Source: Aquabacterium sp. A7-Y (GTDB taxonomy: Bacteria; Pseudomonadota; Gammaproteobacteria; Burkholderiales; Burkholderiaceae_C). From it: a DNA stretch of 64,000 nucleotides. A program made the position numbers and the translations under genes. The stretch spans positions 1-64,000 of the forward strand of contig NZ_JAPFBW010000019.1 of NCBI RefSeq assembly GCF_026153205.1. The letters are read 5' to 3'. The first letter of the stretch is position 1. The number at the start of each line of letters is the position of its first letter. Below the pieces are notes generated by a model that saw nothing but the letters and a program-made list of their open reading frames with translations, was not told the DNA's origin and did no database searches. Below, piece after piece: positions 52,250 to 61,185 of the stretch.

Positions 52250-53120
52250 GCGGTGCGGCGCCCGCGGTGAGCCGGCCGACTCAAGCGCCGCGAGGGCGCG
52301 CTCGCCGGTGGGCGATGGAGACCATGCCGGATGGGGCCGGTGCTGTCGAACTCGGCGAACAAGGTCGGCCCGTCGCTCAGGCGCAGGGCGCGGTCGAGCA
52401 GCACGCGGTCGAAGCTGGAGGGCGAGGCAATGTCGAGGTCCAGCAGAGTCGTCGCGCCCAGGATGACATCGCTGCCCCACAGCTGTGCCACGCCGACGTC
52501 GTCGCCCAGCCCGGCGCCCAGGGCTCCGGCGGTGAAGCTGATCGTGAAGCTCGAGAAGAGGATGCCGCCGACCTGCCTGCGGGGAGCGCCTGTGCTGTCG
52601 GAGTCGAGATGTTGCGAGTAGGCACCTGCATCGAGGCGGCAGCCTTCGCCGATCTCCAGCAGGCCGGTGGTGTCCACGCCCAGCGTCAGTCATGCGCCCT
52701 CGAGCACCGACAACCGCCCGGCGTTCTCCAGCCGGCAGTACAGCAGGTCCACCTCGCCGCCCAGCCAGGAGGTGGTGAGCCGGGCGTCGTCGCCCTTGAG
52801 CATCAGCACCCCACGATTGCGCCAGAGCCGCGGCCGCCAGGCCGCATTGCCGGCGAGCGGCTCGCCGACGTTGAGCATGATGGTGCTGTGGTCGGCGATC
52901 AAGCTGCCGCCGGTCAACTCGGTGCCGAATACACCGCCGCCCGCGTCCGTGTGGCGCAGCTGGGCCAGAGCACCCCAGACGACGAGCCGCGCGCGGATGG
53001 CCTCAAGGCTGCCGGTGTTGTCGAGCTCGCGCGAAGGTGAGTGGCCCGCCGCCCTGCACCCGCACATTGCCGGCGTTGGTGAACGGCGTGTCCACACTGG
53101 TGGCGGCCGGGCCCGAAGCG
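52250..53120 (-). pseudogene. Remnant of a repetitive beta-helix-like secreted protein
   Basis: On the minus strand three pieces of one protein are readable. TPFTNAGNVRVQGGGPLTFA (near 53090-53030) is in one frame. NTGSLEAIRARLVVWGALAQ to LLYCRLENAGRLSVLEGA follows in a second frame down to a TGA at 52690. TTGLLEIGEGCRLDAGAYSQ to DGPTLFAEF then continues in that same second frame. So there is one frameshift and one in-frame stop. NAGxLxVxG and TGxLEI repeats resemble the beta-helical passenger of bacterial surface or autochaperone-type proteins. No anchor or signal peptide remains. Confidence 0.55.
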
Positions 53121-53147
53121 AGCGCTTTGCGCTTCGCAGTCCCAAAA

Positions 53148-53176
53148 TTGCGCTTGCAACGCAAATGCACTACACT
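53148..53176 (+). promoter_or_regulatory. Promoter-operator of the toxin-antitoxin pair
   Basis: TTGCGC (53148-53153) and TACACT (53171-53176) are separated by 17 bases, a good sigma-70 promoter. An inverted repeat TTGCG-7 bases-CGCAA (53148-53164) covers the -35 box and spacer, the expected site for autorepression by the antitoxin. Transcription would begin at or next to the A of ATG 53183, so the message may be leaderless. Confidence 0.65.
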
Positions 53177-53182
53177 AAGGCC

Positions 53183-53455
53183 ATGAAATCCGCCGTGCTT
53201 CCCCAAGTCCGCGTTGAGCCGGAGCTGCGCAATGAGCTCGAGGCCGTCCTGCACCCCGGCGAGACGCTGTCGGAATTCGTTGAGGCTTCCGTACGCAAAG
53301 CGGTGGAGTACCGCCGCGTCCAAACCCGGTTTCACCAGCGGGGCGAGACCGCTTGGGAGAACTACCAGCGGACAGGCGTGACGGTGTCGGCTGATGAGGT
53401 ACTGGAACGGCTGCAGGGCAAGCTTGACGCGAAGCGGCGGCAACTCGAAGGATGA
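53183..53455 (+). CDS. Antitoxin of a RelE/ParE-type module
   Basis: The 90-residue protein begins with a ribbon-helix-helix-like segment (LPQVRVEPELRNELEAVLHP then GETLSEFVEASVRKAVEYRR) and ends with a charged arm (ERLQGKLDAKRRQLEG) that would wrap the toxin. It resembles YlcI/YnfO-type antitoxins. ATG 53183 is set by the promoter; the frame is open further upstream but without coding character. It overlaps the toxin gene by four bases. Confidence 0.85.
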   Translation: MKSAVLPQVRVEPELRNELEAVLHPGETLSEFVEASVRKAVEYRRVQTRFHQRGETAWENYQRTGVTVSADEVLERLQGKLDAKRRQLEG

Positions 53456-53766
53456 GTTTCGAGGTTCGTTTCTCTCCTGAAGCAGACGACGACCTTGCAC
53501 CCCTGTTCGATTTCTTGCTGGACAGGGCCCAGACGGTCGAAGATCTCGACGATACCCAACTGGCAATTCAGGCGATTCGCTCGGCTGTGTTTCATCAGCT
53601 GGCTGCAACTCCGTACAGCTTTAGAAAGACCGGAAAGAGCCCCACCCGTCGTGAGCTCATCATTCCGTTCGGCCGGACCGGGTACGTGGCCCTCTACGAG
53701 ATTTCCGGACCGTCGAACATCGTCGTGTTGGCCGTGCGGCATCAGCGCGAGGAGGACTATTACTGA
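53452..53766 (+). CDS. RelE/ParE-family toxin
   Basis: The 104-residue basic protein has the family fold markers: FEVRFSPEADDDLAPLFDFL, HQLAATPYSFRKTGKSPTRR, ELIIPFGRTGYVALYEIS and the C-terminal VVLAVRHQREEDYY. RelE members cut ribosome-bound mRNA and ParE members poison DNA gyrase; the sequence does not decide between them, although the terminal VRHQREEDYY is typical of ParE-like chains. It is translated from overlapping ATGA with the antitoxin. Confidence 0.88.
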   Translation: MSFEVRFSPEADDDLAPLFDFLLDRAQTVEDLDDTQLAIQAIRSAVFHQLAATPYSFRKTGKSPTRRELIIPFGRTGYVALYEISGPSNIVVLAVRHQREEDYY

Positions 53767-54066
53767 CCGGGGTGCGCGGCAAGCCGCGTCGTTGGAGGCA
53801 GGGAAGGATCGCGCGAACGCCGCGACCTCAGGCGACGCGGTGAACGGCCTCCCGCTCGATCGGCTCGAATCCGCTGGCGCCGCCCTAAAGCGGCAGGCTG
53901 TCGCCCTGTCCGGAGCAATCTCCTTGACCAGCCAATCCAGGCCGAGGAATAGCCGCGCTCGCACGCACTGGTGATCGGGCCGTCGTTGAATACGCATGCT
54001 TCGTCGCGGGAGGCTACGAAGCCGTAGGCTCACGTTGACAGCACAGATACACCCATAGAACCTATC
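53767..54066. other. Intergenic region after the toxin gene
   Basis: No gene is supported in these 300 bases. The end (54053-54073) reads CCATAGAACCTATCTCAAAA, which resembles the outer end of some insertion sequences and overlaps the last codons of the minus-strand PEP-CTERM gene. No transposase is attached, so I do not call an element. Confidence 0.35.
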
Positions 54067-55452
54067 TCAAAATCGCTGGAGGGCTGAGGGCAGGCGCAAC
54101 TCCCGGAGGAGAGCGAGCGTCGCTAGGCCCATGAGCATACAAGCCCAGCTGGCTGCCTCGGGCACCGGGCTCAGCAGAAAGCTCGCTTCGCGTCCCGTCG
54201 GGTCGATGCCAAGGGCGAGGATCTGCCCCGACTCATTGAGTTCCGCTTCGTACGAGAGCCGCCAGCCCGGCAGATCTACCAGACGATTGAGATCCTCGAA
54301 GGTCTTGCCATCAAGCGCAACCTGCACACATTCATGGAAGGCGCCCGTGGATCGATCCTCGCAAGTGCCCAGCCCCACGACCACGCCGGCGTCGTTGATC
54401 GCCACGGCCCGGGTTCCTTGCGGATTGCCGAATTGATAGTACGGAGGCGTCGCGATCTCCTCCAACTGGCCGTCCTTCCAAATCCCGCTCGCGGAGAAGA
54501 CCACCCCGTGTTCATCCGTAGCGCTGGCGTGCACGAGGACCTGGCCTTGGTTGTTGATGTCCACTGCCGCACTATCCAGCGGTCCTCCCCAGGGAGCCTG
54601 GAGAGTGCCCAAGTCGACGATCGCTCCATCGCTCCACAAGGTGGCTCGCGCCTTACCGAAGTAGCCCGTCGGGTCGACCAGCTCCGACACACCGACCCCC
54701 TGTCCCGCCTCATTGATGTCATAGGCGGTGCTGTATGGACGCCCCTGTTCAATGCCGTCGTAGAGGCTGCCCAAAGCCACGGCACGTCCTGTCGCGTCCC
54801 AGAGGGTGGCTTGATTCGTGAATTCTCCGCGGTGGTAAAGGGTTGAATACCCCACGGCCAGACCGGCCTCGTTGATCTTCGATGCGTTGGCTCCACCGTA
54901 CCCGGTGGGGTCGACAGCCAACGGCGCCAATGCTTCCAGGCGGCCGTTTCGCCAGCGAAACGCGGACGTGCCCAGGGTCCTGCCCCTTGCATCATAGTGC
55001 GCGGCTTCCCCCACGACGACGGCCGCCTCGTTGACATCGTGCGCCCTGCTGTACCCCACGCCAGTCGCATCTGTGCCGAATGTCCCAAGGTAGATCGGCC
55101 GGCCGCCTTGCCACAGCACCGCTCGCATCCCCTTGTTCTCGCCTCCCTCGTAGTAGGTCGATCCGCCCACTACGAGGCCGCGGTTGTTCATGCGGACAAG
55201 GTCGGTCTCGATGCCCAAAGCGGTGTTCGTCGGCGCTGTCAAAGGAAGTAGTGCCCCCCCAGGACTCCAAACAGCGCCTACCTTCGCCCCCTGCCACGGT
55301 GTCGACAGCAGCACCTGGCCCCTGTCATTGAGGTCCGTCGCACCGTCCGGCTCGACGCGTTCAGCGGTGTAGTAGGGCGCGCTCCAGACAGAGGTAGCCA
55401 TCAGGGCCAGTGCCAGGGCCCCTCCCTGACGCGGCGTGAGGAGATCGACCAT
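54067..55452 (-). CDS. HAF-repeat PEP-CTERM secreted protein (A)
   Basis: The 461-residue protein has a signal peptide (MVDLLTPRQGGALALALMAT, cleavage near VWSA at about 25). Six or more HAF repeats of the type DINEAGQGVGVSELVDPTG, each followed by a TLWxDG strand, suggest a propeller or solenoid. The C-terminal sorting signal SPVPEAASWACMLMGLATLA has the basic tail RELRLPSALQRF. PEP-CTERM signals are processed by exosortase, which is not encoded in this window. ATG 55452 has GGAG six bases upstream. It is divergent from a second HAF protein. Confidence 0.88.
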   Translation of the reverse strand: MVDLLTPRQGGALALALMATSVWSAPYYTAERVEPDGATDLNDRGQVLLSTPWQGAKVGAVWSPGGALLPLTAPTNTALGIETDLVRMNNRGLVVGGSTYYEGGENKGMRAVLWQGGRPIYLGTFGTDATGVGYSRAHDVNEAAVVVGEAAHYDARGRTLGTSAFRWRNGRLEALAPLAVDPTGYGGANASKINEAGLAVGYSTLYHRGEFTNQATLWDATGRAVALGSLYDGIEQGRPYSTAYDINEAGQGVGVSELVDPTGYFGKARATLWSDGAIVDLGTLQAPWGGPLDSAAVDINNQGQVLVHASATDEHGVVFSASGIWKDGQLEEIATPPYYQFGNPQGTRAVAINDAGVVVGLGTCEDRSTGAFHECVQVALDGKTFEDLNRLVDLPGWRLSYEAELNESGQILALGIDPTGREASFLLSPVPEAASWACMLMGLATLALLRELRLPSALQRF

Positions 55453-55744
55453 TGCAGCTCCGGAAAGGTGGATGACGGGGCGCGAGCGCAGATGACGCGG
55501 CGCGGTCGCCCTGAAACATAGTCGGTCCGGGGGAACTCCGCTCCCCCGGATTTGGGGAGCTGGCGGGGGCGTCGAAGGTGGCATGACCCCGGGGTGGCTT
55601 GCGGGTTTCTGGGGCGGTTGGCATCGATTGAAATTCCGACCTCGGTCGCCGAGACTGGTTGGCGGACCCGACCGGAAAACGACACCGCTGCCGCTGTCGC
55701 AAGCAGCTGCCACATCTCGTACCCACCTTCCTGGAGGGCAAGAT

Positions 55745-57037
55745 ATGAGGCTCACGCAATCCGCCGTCTCGATCGCCCTGGCGCTGGCCGCTCCCTCTGT
55801 GCTCGCCGCCACCTTGCCGAGGTTCCGAATGCAAGTGCTGGGGCCACCGCCTCTGAACGAGGCGATCGGCCCTGCTGCGGTCGACATGAACAACCACGGC
55901 GAGGTTGTTGGCCATGGACATTTTCGATACGCTCCGGAGCAGGAGCAACATGCCTTGTACTGGCGGGGCGGCAAGGCGAGCTTCTTGAAGAGACCGCTTG
56001 AGAAGGAGGAGGCCGGGCAAAACCCCTTCGAGGTTGCCGGCTTTGGGATCAACGACCGCGGCAGCATCGTCGGCAAGGCCTACGCGCCCTATGACCAGGG
56101 TCTCGGTCGTGCATTGATGTGGCCCTCCAGCAATGCTGTGCCGCAATCGCTGCCGCCGACCCCGCATCTGTACGACGTCGCGACCGAGATCAACAATCGG
56201 GGCACGATCGCTGGACAGTCGGAGCGCGACCCATTCGTTCACACTGCTCCCGTCAGTACGTTCTTGTGGCGCCATGGCCGAGCGCTCACGCTGTGGAACG
56301 ATACCGATGGCGATCCGCACAACCTGGTGCGGTACAAGGGTGCGAAAGTCACCGACCTCAATGAAAACGACGAGGTGGTGGGGACGGTCCGGGTCCCTCA
56401 GAAGGAGGACCCTTATCGCCCCTACTGGATCTCACGCAACCAGGCGATGTACTGGGGCGGCGATGCTGCGGTCCAACTGCGCAGCGGCATCGACGGCTGG
56501 GAGTTCACCAACGCCAATGCCATCAACGATGCCGGCGTCATCGTCGGCGCCGCTGCCGATATCGGGCCGGACGACTTCTTCGCGACGGCGACGCGAGCGG
56601 TCACGTGGAAGGACGGCGTGATGAGTTTTCTGCCCGGCACACAGGCGGCAGAGGCAAGCGCCGCCTTCGACATCAACGAGCACGGCTGGATCGTGGGTGA
56701 TATCGCGGGGGACGCCGTGTTGTGGATGGACAACCGGGCTGCGAGCCTTGAATCGCTCGTCGATTCTCCCGGTGGACGCTGGGACCTGCAGGCCGCCACT
56801 GTGGTGAACGAGGCTGGCCAGATTCTCGTGAGCGGGCTCACCGAAGACGGGCTCGTTGGCTACGCAGTCCTCACCCAGGTGCCGGAGCCGGGCTCCGTGG
56901 TGCTCGCGCTGACAGGCCTTGGCATGGTGGGGGCCGGATGCCGTCAACGCTCGCACCGTCCCAAGGACGGTCGCCATCCCTCTATGCCCGGGTCGTCCCG
57001 CGCGCGACGTGCGCCCTTCATTGTTCTTGATCTTTGA
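55745..57037 (+). CDS. HAF-repeat PEP-CTERM secreted protein (B)
   Basis: The 430-residue protein has a signal peptide (MRLTQSAVSIALALAAPSVL, cleavage at LAA near 22). HAF repeats (AAVDMNNHGEVVGHGHF, FGINDRGSIVGKAYAPYD, TEINNRGTIAGQSERD, NAINDAGVIVGAAADIG, FDINEHGWIVGDIAGD) are followed by the PEP-CTERM signal QVPEPGSVVLALTGLGMVGA. About 35 residues follow the basic cluster, longer than normal, which may mean a late frameshift. ATG 55745 is divergent from protein A with 292 bases between starts, so both may share a regulator. Confidence 0.86.
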   Translation: MRLTQSAVSIALALAAPSVLAATLPRFRMQVLGPPPLNEAIGPAAVDMNNHGEVVGHGHFRYAPEQEQHALYWRGGKASFLKRPLEKEEAGQNPFEVAGFGINDRGSIVGKAYAPYDQGLGRALMWPSSNAVPQSLPPTPHLYDVATEINNRGTIAGQSERDPFVHTAPVSTFLWRHGRALTLWNDTDGDPHNLVRYKGAKVTDLNENDEVVGTVRVPQKEDPYRPYWISRNQAMYWGGDAAVQLRSGIDGWEFTNANAINDAGVIVGAAADIGPDDFFATATRAVTWKDGVMSFLPGTQAAEASAAFDINEHGWIVGDIAGDAVLWMDNRAASLESLVDSPGGRWDLQAATVVNEAGQILVSGLTEDGLVGYAVLTQVPEPGSVVLALTGLGMVGAGCRQRSHRPKDGRHPSMPGSSRARRAPFIVLDL

Positions 57038-57119
57038 ATGGTTTTATCGGGGGATGGTGATTTATTGCCAGTTGTCCTCCCAATAAGCTGCTTCTCATCT
57101 CTCACTCAAGGAGCCGCTT

Positions 57120-58881
57120 ATGACACGCAAGATTAAAGGCCCTTCCTCCTCACACAGGCGCTACTGCCGCTGATCGCCTACGACGAGCAGGCCAAGACTG
57201 AGTTGGTTGCGCTGTGCGCAGCACCAGGCGCATCGGTGTCGCGCCTGGCGCGCGAATGCGGCGTGAACGCGAACCAGTTGAGTCGCTGGGTGCGTGAGAA
57301 CGCCGAACGCCGGCAACGTGCGCTCGCTGCGCCGGCTGTGCCTGCGCAAGCGGCAGTCGTGCCGATGACGATGGAGATGTCGACGCGCAGCCCGGCGGAG
57401 CCGACGATATGCGTTCACGCGCGGCAGCCCAACGGCGTGGTCGTGGAGCTGGGAGGCTGCGACCTAATCCAGGCCGGCCAGGTCATCGAAGTCCTCGGGA
57501 GGATGCGGTGTTCCGTCTCGACGAAGGGCCCAAGGTCTACTTGCACCGTGAGCCCATCGACTTCCGGCTGAACATCAACGGCCTGTCGGTGCTGGTGGAG
57601 CAGGGCCTCGGCCTGGACGCGTTCGCGTCATGCGTGTACGTGTTCAGCAACCGGCGGCGCAACCAGGTGAAGATCCTGGGCTGGGATCGAAACGGCTTCT
57701 GGCTGCTGCTCAAGCGCCTGGACAAGCGGCAGCTGTTCGCCGCCAAGAGCGAGGTCAGCGGCCTGCACCAGATGGACATGTTCTTCAACGAGGCCGAGGC
57801 CGAGGGCGCTTCGACCCAGGCAGCCGCTGAAGAGACCGACGACGACAAGATCGACGTCCCCGCCCACAAGCGTGCCAAGCGCGGCCCTAAGGCGCTGGAT
57901 CCGGCGCTGCCGCGCGAGGTGGTGCGCCACGAGCTGCCCGAAGGCGAGCGCGTGTGCCCGCACGACGGCACACGCCTGAGCGAGATCGGCGTGGAGGTCA
58001 GCGAGCAGTTGGACATCGTGCCGCAGCAGGTGCGCGTGATCGCCACGAGCGGGTGAAGTACGCGTGCCCGTGTTGCGACGGCGGCATGCGCCTGGCGGCC
58101 AAGCCGCCGCAGGTGATCCCCAAGGGCCTGCTCAGCGAGGCGGCGCTGGCGTGGGTCATCACCTCCAGGTACCTCGCCAGCCTGCCGCTGTACCGCCAAG
58201 CGGCGCTGCTGGGCCGCTTCGGCGGCACGGACGTGTCGCGCAACACGCTGGCAGCCAGCGTCGTGAAGGTGGGCCAGGCGGTGCAGCCGGTCATCAACCT
58301 GATGCGCGACCAGTTGCTGGACTCGCCGCTGGTGTTCGGGGACGAGACCGAAGTGCAGGTGCTCAAGGAGCCGGGACGCAAGGCGCAGGTCAAGAGCTAC
58401 ATGTGGGTGCAGATGAGCGAAGCGTCAGGCATCGAAGGCACCGGGCCGCCGATCCGGATGTTCGCCTACTCGCCCAGCCGCAGCACCCAGACAGCCCGGC
58501 AGTTGTATGCCGGCCTGCGCAAGGCCGGCGTGCTGATGACCGGCGGCTACGAGCCCTACGAAGCGATCGCCAGGGAGCACGACCTCATGCACCTTGGATG
58601 CTGGGCCCATTGCCGGCGGGCGGTACGTGAACGACGCCCTGCAGGCGCTGCCCAAGGACAAGCGCGGCCCTGAGCAACTGACGATGCGGCTAATAGAGCT
58701 GATCGGCAAGCTCGCCGACACCGTCGCCGGTGCCCACGCAAGCGCCTACCTGTACTCGCTGCTGCAGACCTGCCGGGTCAACGGTATCGACGGCTACCGG
58801 TACCTACGAGTCCTGTTCATCGAGCTGCCGAAGGCGAAGACGGTCGATGACTACGCCGCGTTGCTGCCGTGGCGACTTTGA
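57120..58881 (+). mobile_element. Decayed IS66-family insertion sequence
   Basis: Pieces of all three IS66 genes are readable in order. The tnpA start (ATG 57120 after AAGGAG, MTRKIKGPSSSHRRYCR) stops at 57173, and its homologous continuation LVALCAAPGASVSRLARECG is in another frame. tnpB begins at GTG 57508. tnpC runs from about 57745 (SGLHQMDMFFNE) through CPHDGTRLSEIGVEVSEQLD, VKYACPCCDGGMRLAAKPPQ and FGDETEVQVLKEP to HLGCWAHCRR, with frameshifts near 58050 and 58620. About 200 codons are missing between IELIGKL and ADTVAGAHASAYLYSLLQTC. It ends ALLPWRL at 58881. No clear terminal repeats were found. Confidence 0.85.
57508..58056 (+). pseudogene. tnpB-tnpC in-frame fusion inside the IS66 remnant
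   Basis: From GTG 57508 (GGGAGG six bases before) the TnpB sequence VFRLDEGPKVYLHREPIDFR to WDRNGFWLLLKRLDKRQ runs without a stop into the middle of TnpC (LFAAKSEVSGLHQMDMFFNE). An internal deletion removed the end of tnpB and the start of tnpC, probably at a short shared KRQLF-like segment. The 182-codon product ends at 58056, where TnpC would continue in another frame. It should be inactive. Confidence 0.75.
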
Positions 58882-58980
58882 CAGGCTGGTGCCGAGCCGT
58901 CTGACAAAGCCCTCGTCTGAGATACTGACTGGAACCCTGTCTCCGAATCGTCCGCGCAACGTCGGACTCATGGACCGCTC

Positions 58981-59436
58981 ATGAATGTCGCTCTTGAATC
59001 GCCGAAACAGCCAGAGGTCGTGAAACTTATAGCCGACTTGGATGCCTACCAAGATACGCTGTATCCCGCTGAAGCGCGCTATGCGCTTGATCTCGACTCC
59101 TTGGCGCTTCCCAATGTACTGTTCGCCGTCGCGCGCGCCGACGAAGGCCTCGCCACCGGATGCGGTGCAATCGTCCTCAACGACAGCTACGGCGAAATCA
59201 AGCGCATGTTCGTCCGTCCAGAGGCTCGTAGAAATGGCACCGCGAGGCAAATCATCAAATTCCTGGAGGCAAGTGCCCGTTCTCAGGGCTGCCGAACACT
59301 CTTGCTAGAAACGGGCCCATATCAGCCAGAGGCACTGGCGTTTTACGCCAAGCAAGGCTATGAGCGATGCGGACCATTCGGCGACTACCCTGACCATCCG
59401 CTGAGCGTCTTCATGCGGAAGCAGCTTGCTTCGTGA
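58981..59436 (+). CDS. GNAT-family N-acetyltransferase
   Basis: The 151-residue protein is a compact GNAT. TGCGAIVLNDSYGEIKRMFV then RPEARRNGTARQIIKFLEAS carries the acetyl-CoA loop (RRNGTA), and LLLETGPYQPEALAFYAKQG then YERCGPFGDY is motif B. This pattern fits the group that includes IAA- or amino-group acetylases with YxPHPxS-type ends (DYPDHPLSVFMRK). It stands immediately after the IS66 remnant. The substrate is unknown. Confidence 0.88.
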   Translation: MNVALESPKQPEVVKLIADLDAYQDTLYPAEARYALDLDSLALPNVLFAVARADEGLATGCGAIVLNDSYGEIKRMFVRPEARRNGTARQIIKFLEASARSQGCRTLLLETGPYQPEALAFYAKQGYERCGPFGDYPDHPLSVFMRKQLAS

Positions 59437-59584
59437 CTGTCAACCATGGCTGGCCCACAAGGCCGTGGTCTATTGATCGCTTACCAAGAAGCAGCACCAC
59501 CAACGCGAGGATGTGCCGCCCCAAGATGACCTTTTCGACCCTGCTGCGCCTGTGCTTGCGCGTTGCCAGTGTGTTCAGCCGCAT
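59411..59584 (-). CDS. Small hypothetical protein, 57 aa
   Basis: The frame starts at ATG 59584 with GGGAGA eight bases upstream and encodes MRLNTLATRKHRRSRVEKVI then one hydrophobic helix (ILALVVLLLG). It is downstream of the PLP-enzyme gene on the same strand and overlaps the GNAT gene end by 26 bases. It may be the front of a membrane protein cut off by the IS66 event. No family recognised. Confidence 0.3.
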   Translation of the reverse strand: MRLNTLATRKHRRSRVEKVILGRHILALVVLLLGKRSIDHGLVGQPWLTVTKQAASA

Positions 59585-59628
59585 CGTTGTCTCCCTTGTT
59601 GTTGGCAAGTCCGCGCGCGCGGCGCCGG

Positions 59629-60831
59629 CTAAGCGCCGATGTGCGCGAGCGCAGCCCACAGGTCGTCGCACAGGTCTTGCGGGGCCTCCAAGCCGATGTG
59701 CAGGCGCACCAAGCGGCCTTCGTTCGGCTGTACCGGCAAGGCACGCAAGTGGTGGGCGATGGCGGGCATCACCAGGCTCTCGAAACCGCCCCAACTTGTG
59801 CCCAGCCCGAACAGTTGGAGGCCGTTTATGAAGCGCTCGAAGGCAGGTTCGCTGCACGATGCCAGCTCGACCGTGAACGGGCCAGGTGCACCCGTGAATT
59901 GCCGCTTCCACAGCGCATGCCCAGGGTCCGAGGCCAGGGCAGGAAACAGCACCTGCTTTATCTGGGGTTGCTCTTGCAGCCAGGACGCAACTGCGATGGC
60001 ACTGGCGTGGTGCCTGTGCATCCGCAGGGCCAGGGTTCGCATGCCGCGCAGAGCCAGCGCGTACGAGTCGGCCGACACATGGGTGCCGTTGCGGTCGCAC
60101 CACGCGCGCGTGGACTGCAAGGCTTCATAGGAGCCCGTGATCAAGCCGAGCATCACGTCGGAATGGCCGTTGATGTACTTGGTCGCCGCGTGGATCGAGA
60201 TGGCGATGCCGAGCGCGTGCGCATTGAAGAACACCGGTGTGCCCCAGGTTGAATCGCACGCGACCGGAATGCCCTTGCTCGCGGCGAACCCGCAGACCGC
60301 CGCCACGTCGATCATGCGCATCGTCAGCGACGAGGGCACCTCGATGAACACCAGGCTGGCCCGCTCGGTCAGCTTGGACTTCAAGCTGTCCACGCTGTCG
60401 AAGTAGTCGATGTTGCACTGGAGCGGGGTCAGGACCTTGTCGCACAGGGCCTGCGTCGGCCCGTAGACGCCTTCCTGCACCAAAATCTGCCCGCCCACCT
60501 GGGCGTGCGCGCCGAGCACTGCGGCAATGGCGCTCAGGCCCGAGGGCGTCGCGATGCAGGTCTGCGCGCCGCAGATGCCCGCCATGGCGGCCTGCAACTC
60601 GAAGTTGGTCGATGTGCCCGAGCGGCCGTAGCGCGGCGACTCGAACACCACGCCCTTGTACGAGTCCTTGAACTCGGCCAAGGTCTGGAACACTGTGGTC
60701 GATGCCCGAACCACGGGCGGATTGACCGAGTTCACCGCCACGCTGGATTCGCGGCCGAGGTGGGTCAGCGCCGTGTCCAACTGCCAGGCTTGGTCGACCG
60801 GCGCTTTGCCGGGTTGCTGTTCGTTCGTCAT
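59629..60831 (-). CDS. metC: Cys/Met-metabolism PLP-dependent enzyme (cystathionine beta-lyase-like)
   Basis: The 400-residue enzyme has the fold-type I pattern of cystathionine synthases and lyases: TALTHLGRESSVAVNSVNPP, YGRSGTSTNFELQAAMAGIC, CIATPSGLSAIAAVLGAHAQ, VACDSTWGTPVFFNAHALGI and the PLP lysine in ISIHAATKYINGHSDVMLGL. The C-terminal half contains SWGGFESLVMPA and VRLHIGLEAPQDLCDDLWAA. These features fit MetC best; gamma-synthase or methionine-gamma-lyase activity is possible. ATG 60831 gives the standard length. A transporter remnant and a divergent AraC regulator lie upstream. Confidence 0.88.
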   Translation of the reverse strand: MTNEQQPGKAPVDQAWQLDTALTHLGRESSVAVNSVNPPVVRASTTVFQTLAEFKDSYKGVVFESPRYGRSGTSTNFELQAAMAGICGAQTCIATPSGLSAIAAVLGAHAQVGGQILVQEGVYGPTQALCDKVLTPLQCNIDYFDSVDSLKSKLTERASLVFIEVPSSLTMRMIDVAAVCGFAASKGIPVACDSTWGTPVFFNAHALGIAISIHAATKYINGHSDVMLGLITGSYEALQSTRAWCDRNGTHVSADSYALALRGMRTLALRMHRHHASAIAVASWLQEQPQIKQVLFPALASDPGHALWKRQFTGAPGPFTVELASCSEPAFERFINGLQLFGLGTSWGGFESLVMPAIAHHLRALPVQPNEGRLVRLHIGLEAPQDLCDDLWAALAHIGA

Positions 60832-60860
60832 GGTTCGATGGGTGGTAGGTTGGTCGGTGG

Positions 60861-61060
60861 TCAGCGTGCGACCGCGCGCCGGCGGGTGTTGGGCAGGAAG
60901 ACCGTGGTCAAGCCGAGCAGGGGGAGGAAAAAAACGAGCTGGTAGACCCACACAATGCCGTAAGGCCTGCGGCTGCACCGACGATGCGGACGATGAAGCT
61001 TTGCAGCTTGGCGGTGGTCAAGCTCTCGGTGGCTCCGACATTGACGGTCTTGGTTGACAT
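60861..61060 (-). pseudogene. Probable transporter remnant (N- and C-terminal ends only)
   Basis: ATG 61060 begins MSTKTVNVGATESLTTAKLQ and SFIVRIVGAAAG. After a frame change the sequence becomes YGIVWVYQLVFFLPLLGLTT and VFLPNTRRRAVAR, which looks like the last membrane helix and basic tail of an MFS protein. Only about 65 codons remain of a protein that should have 400, so the middle was deleted. It is divergent from the AraC regulator and 29 bases upstream of metC. Confidence 0.4.
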
Positions 61061-61185
61061 GAACGTGGCTCTGGGAAATGTTGGCGGCTGGCACAAAACG
61101 TGTGGCTGCACCGGGAGGCTCGAGGTTACGGCTGTACGAGAAGTCCGTCTCCCGACATCCCGCCAGAAGCTGTAGAGTTCCCGAC

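Noticed and set aside
54053..54073. CCTATCTCAAAA as an IS terminus
   Set aside because: Only one copy, no transposase, and it overlaps the end of an intact PEP-CTERM gene.
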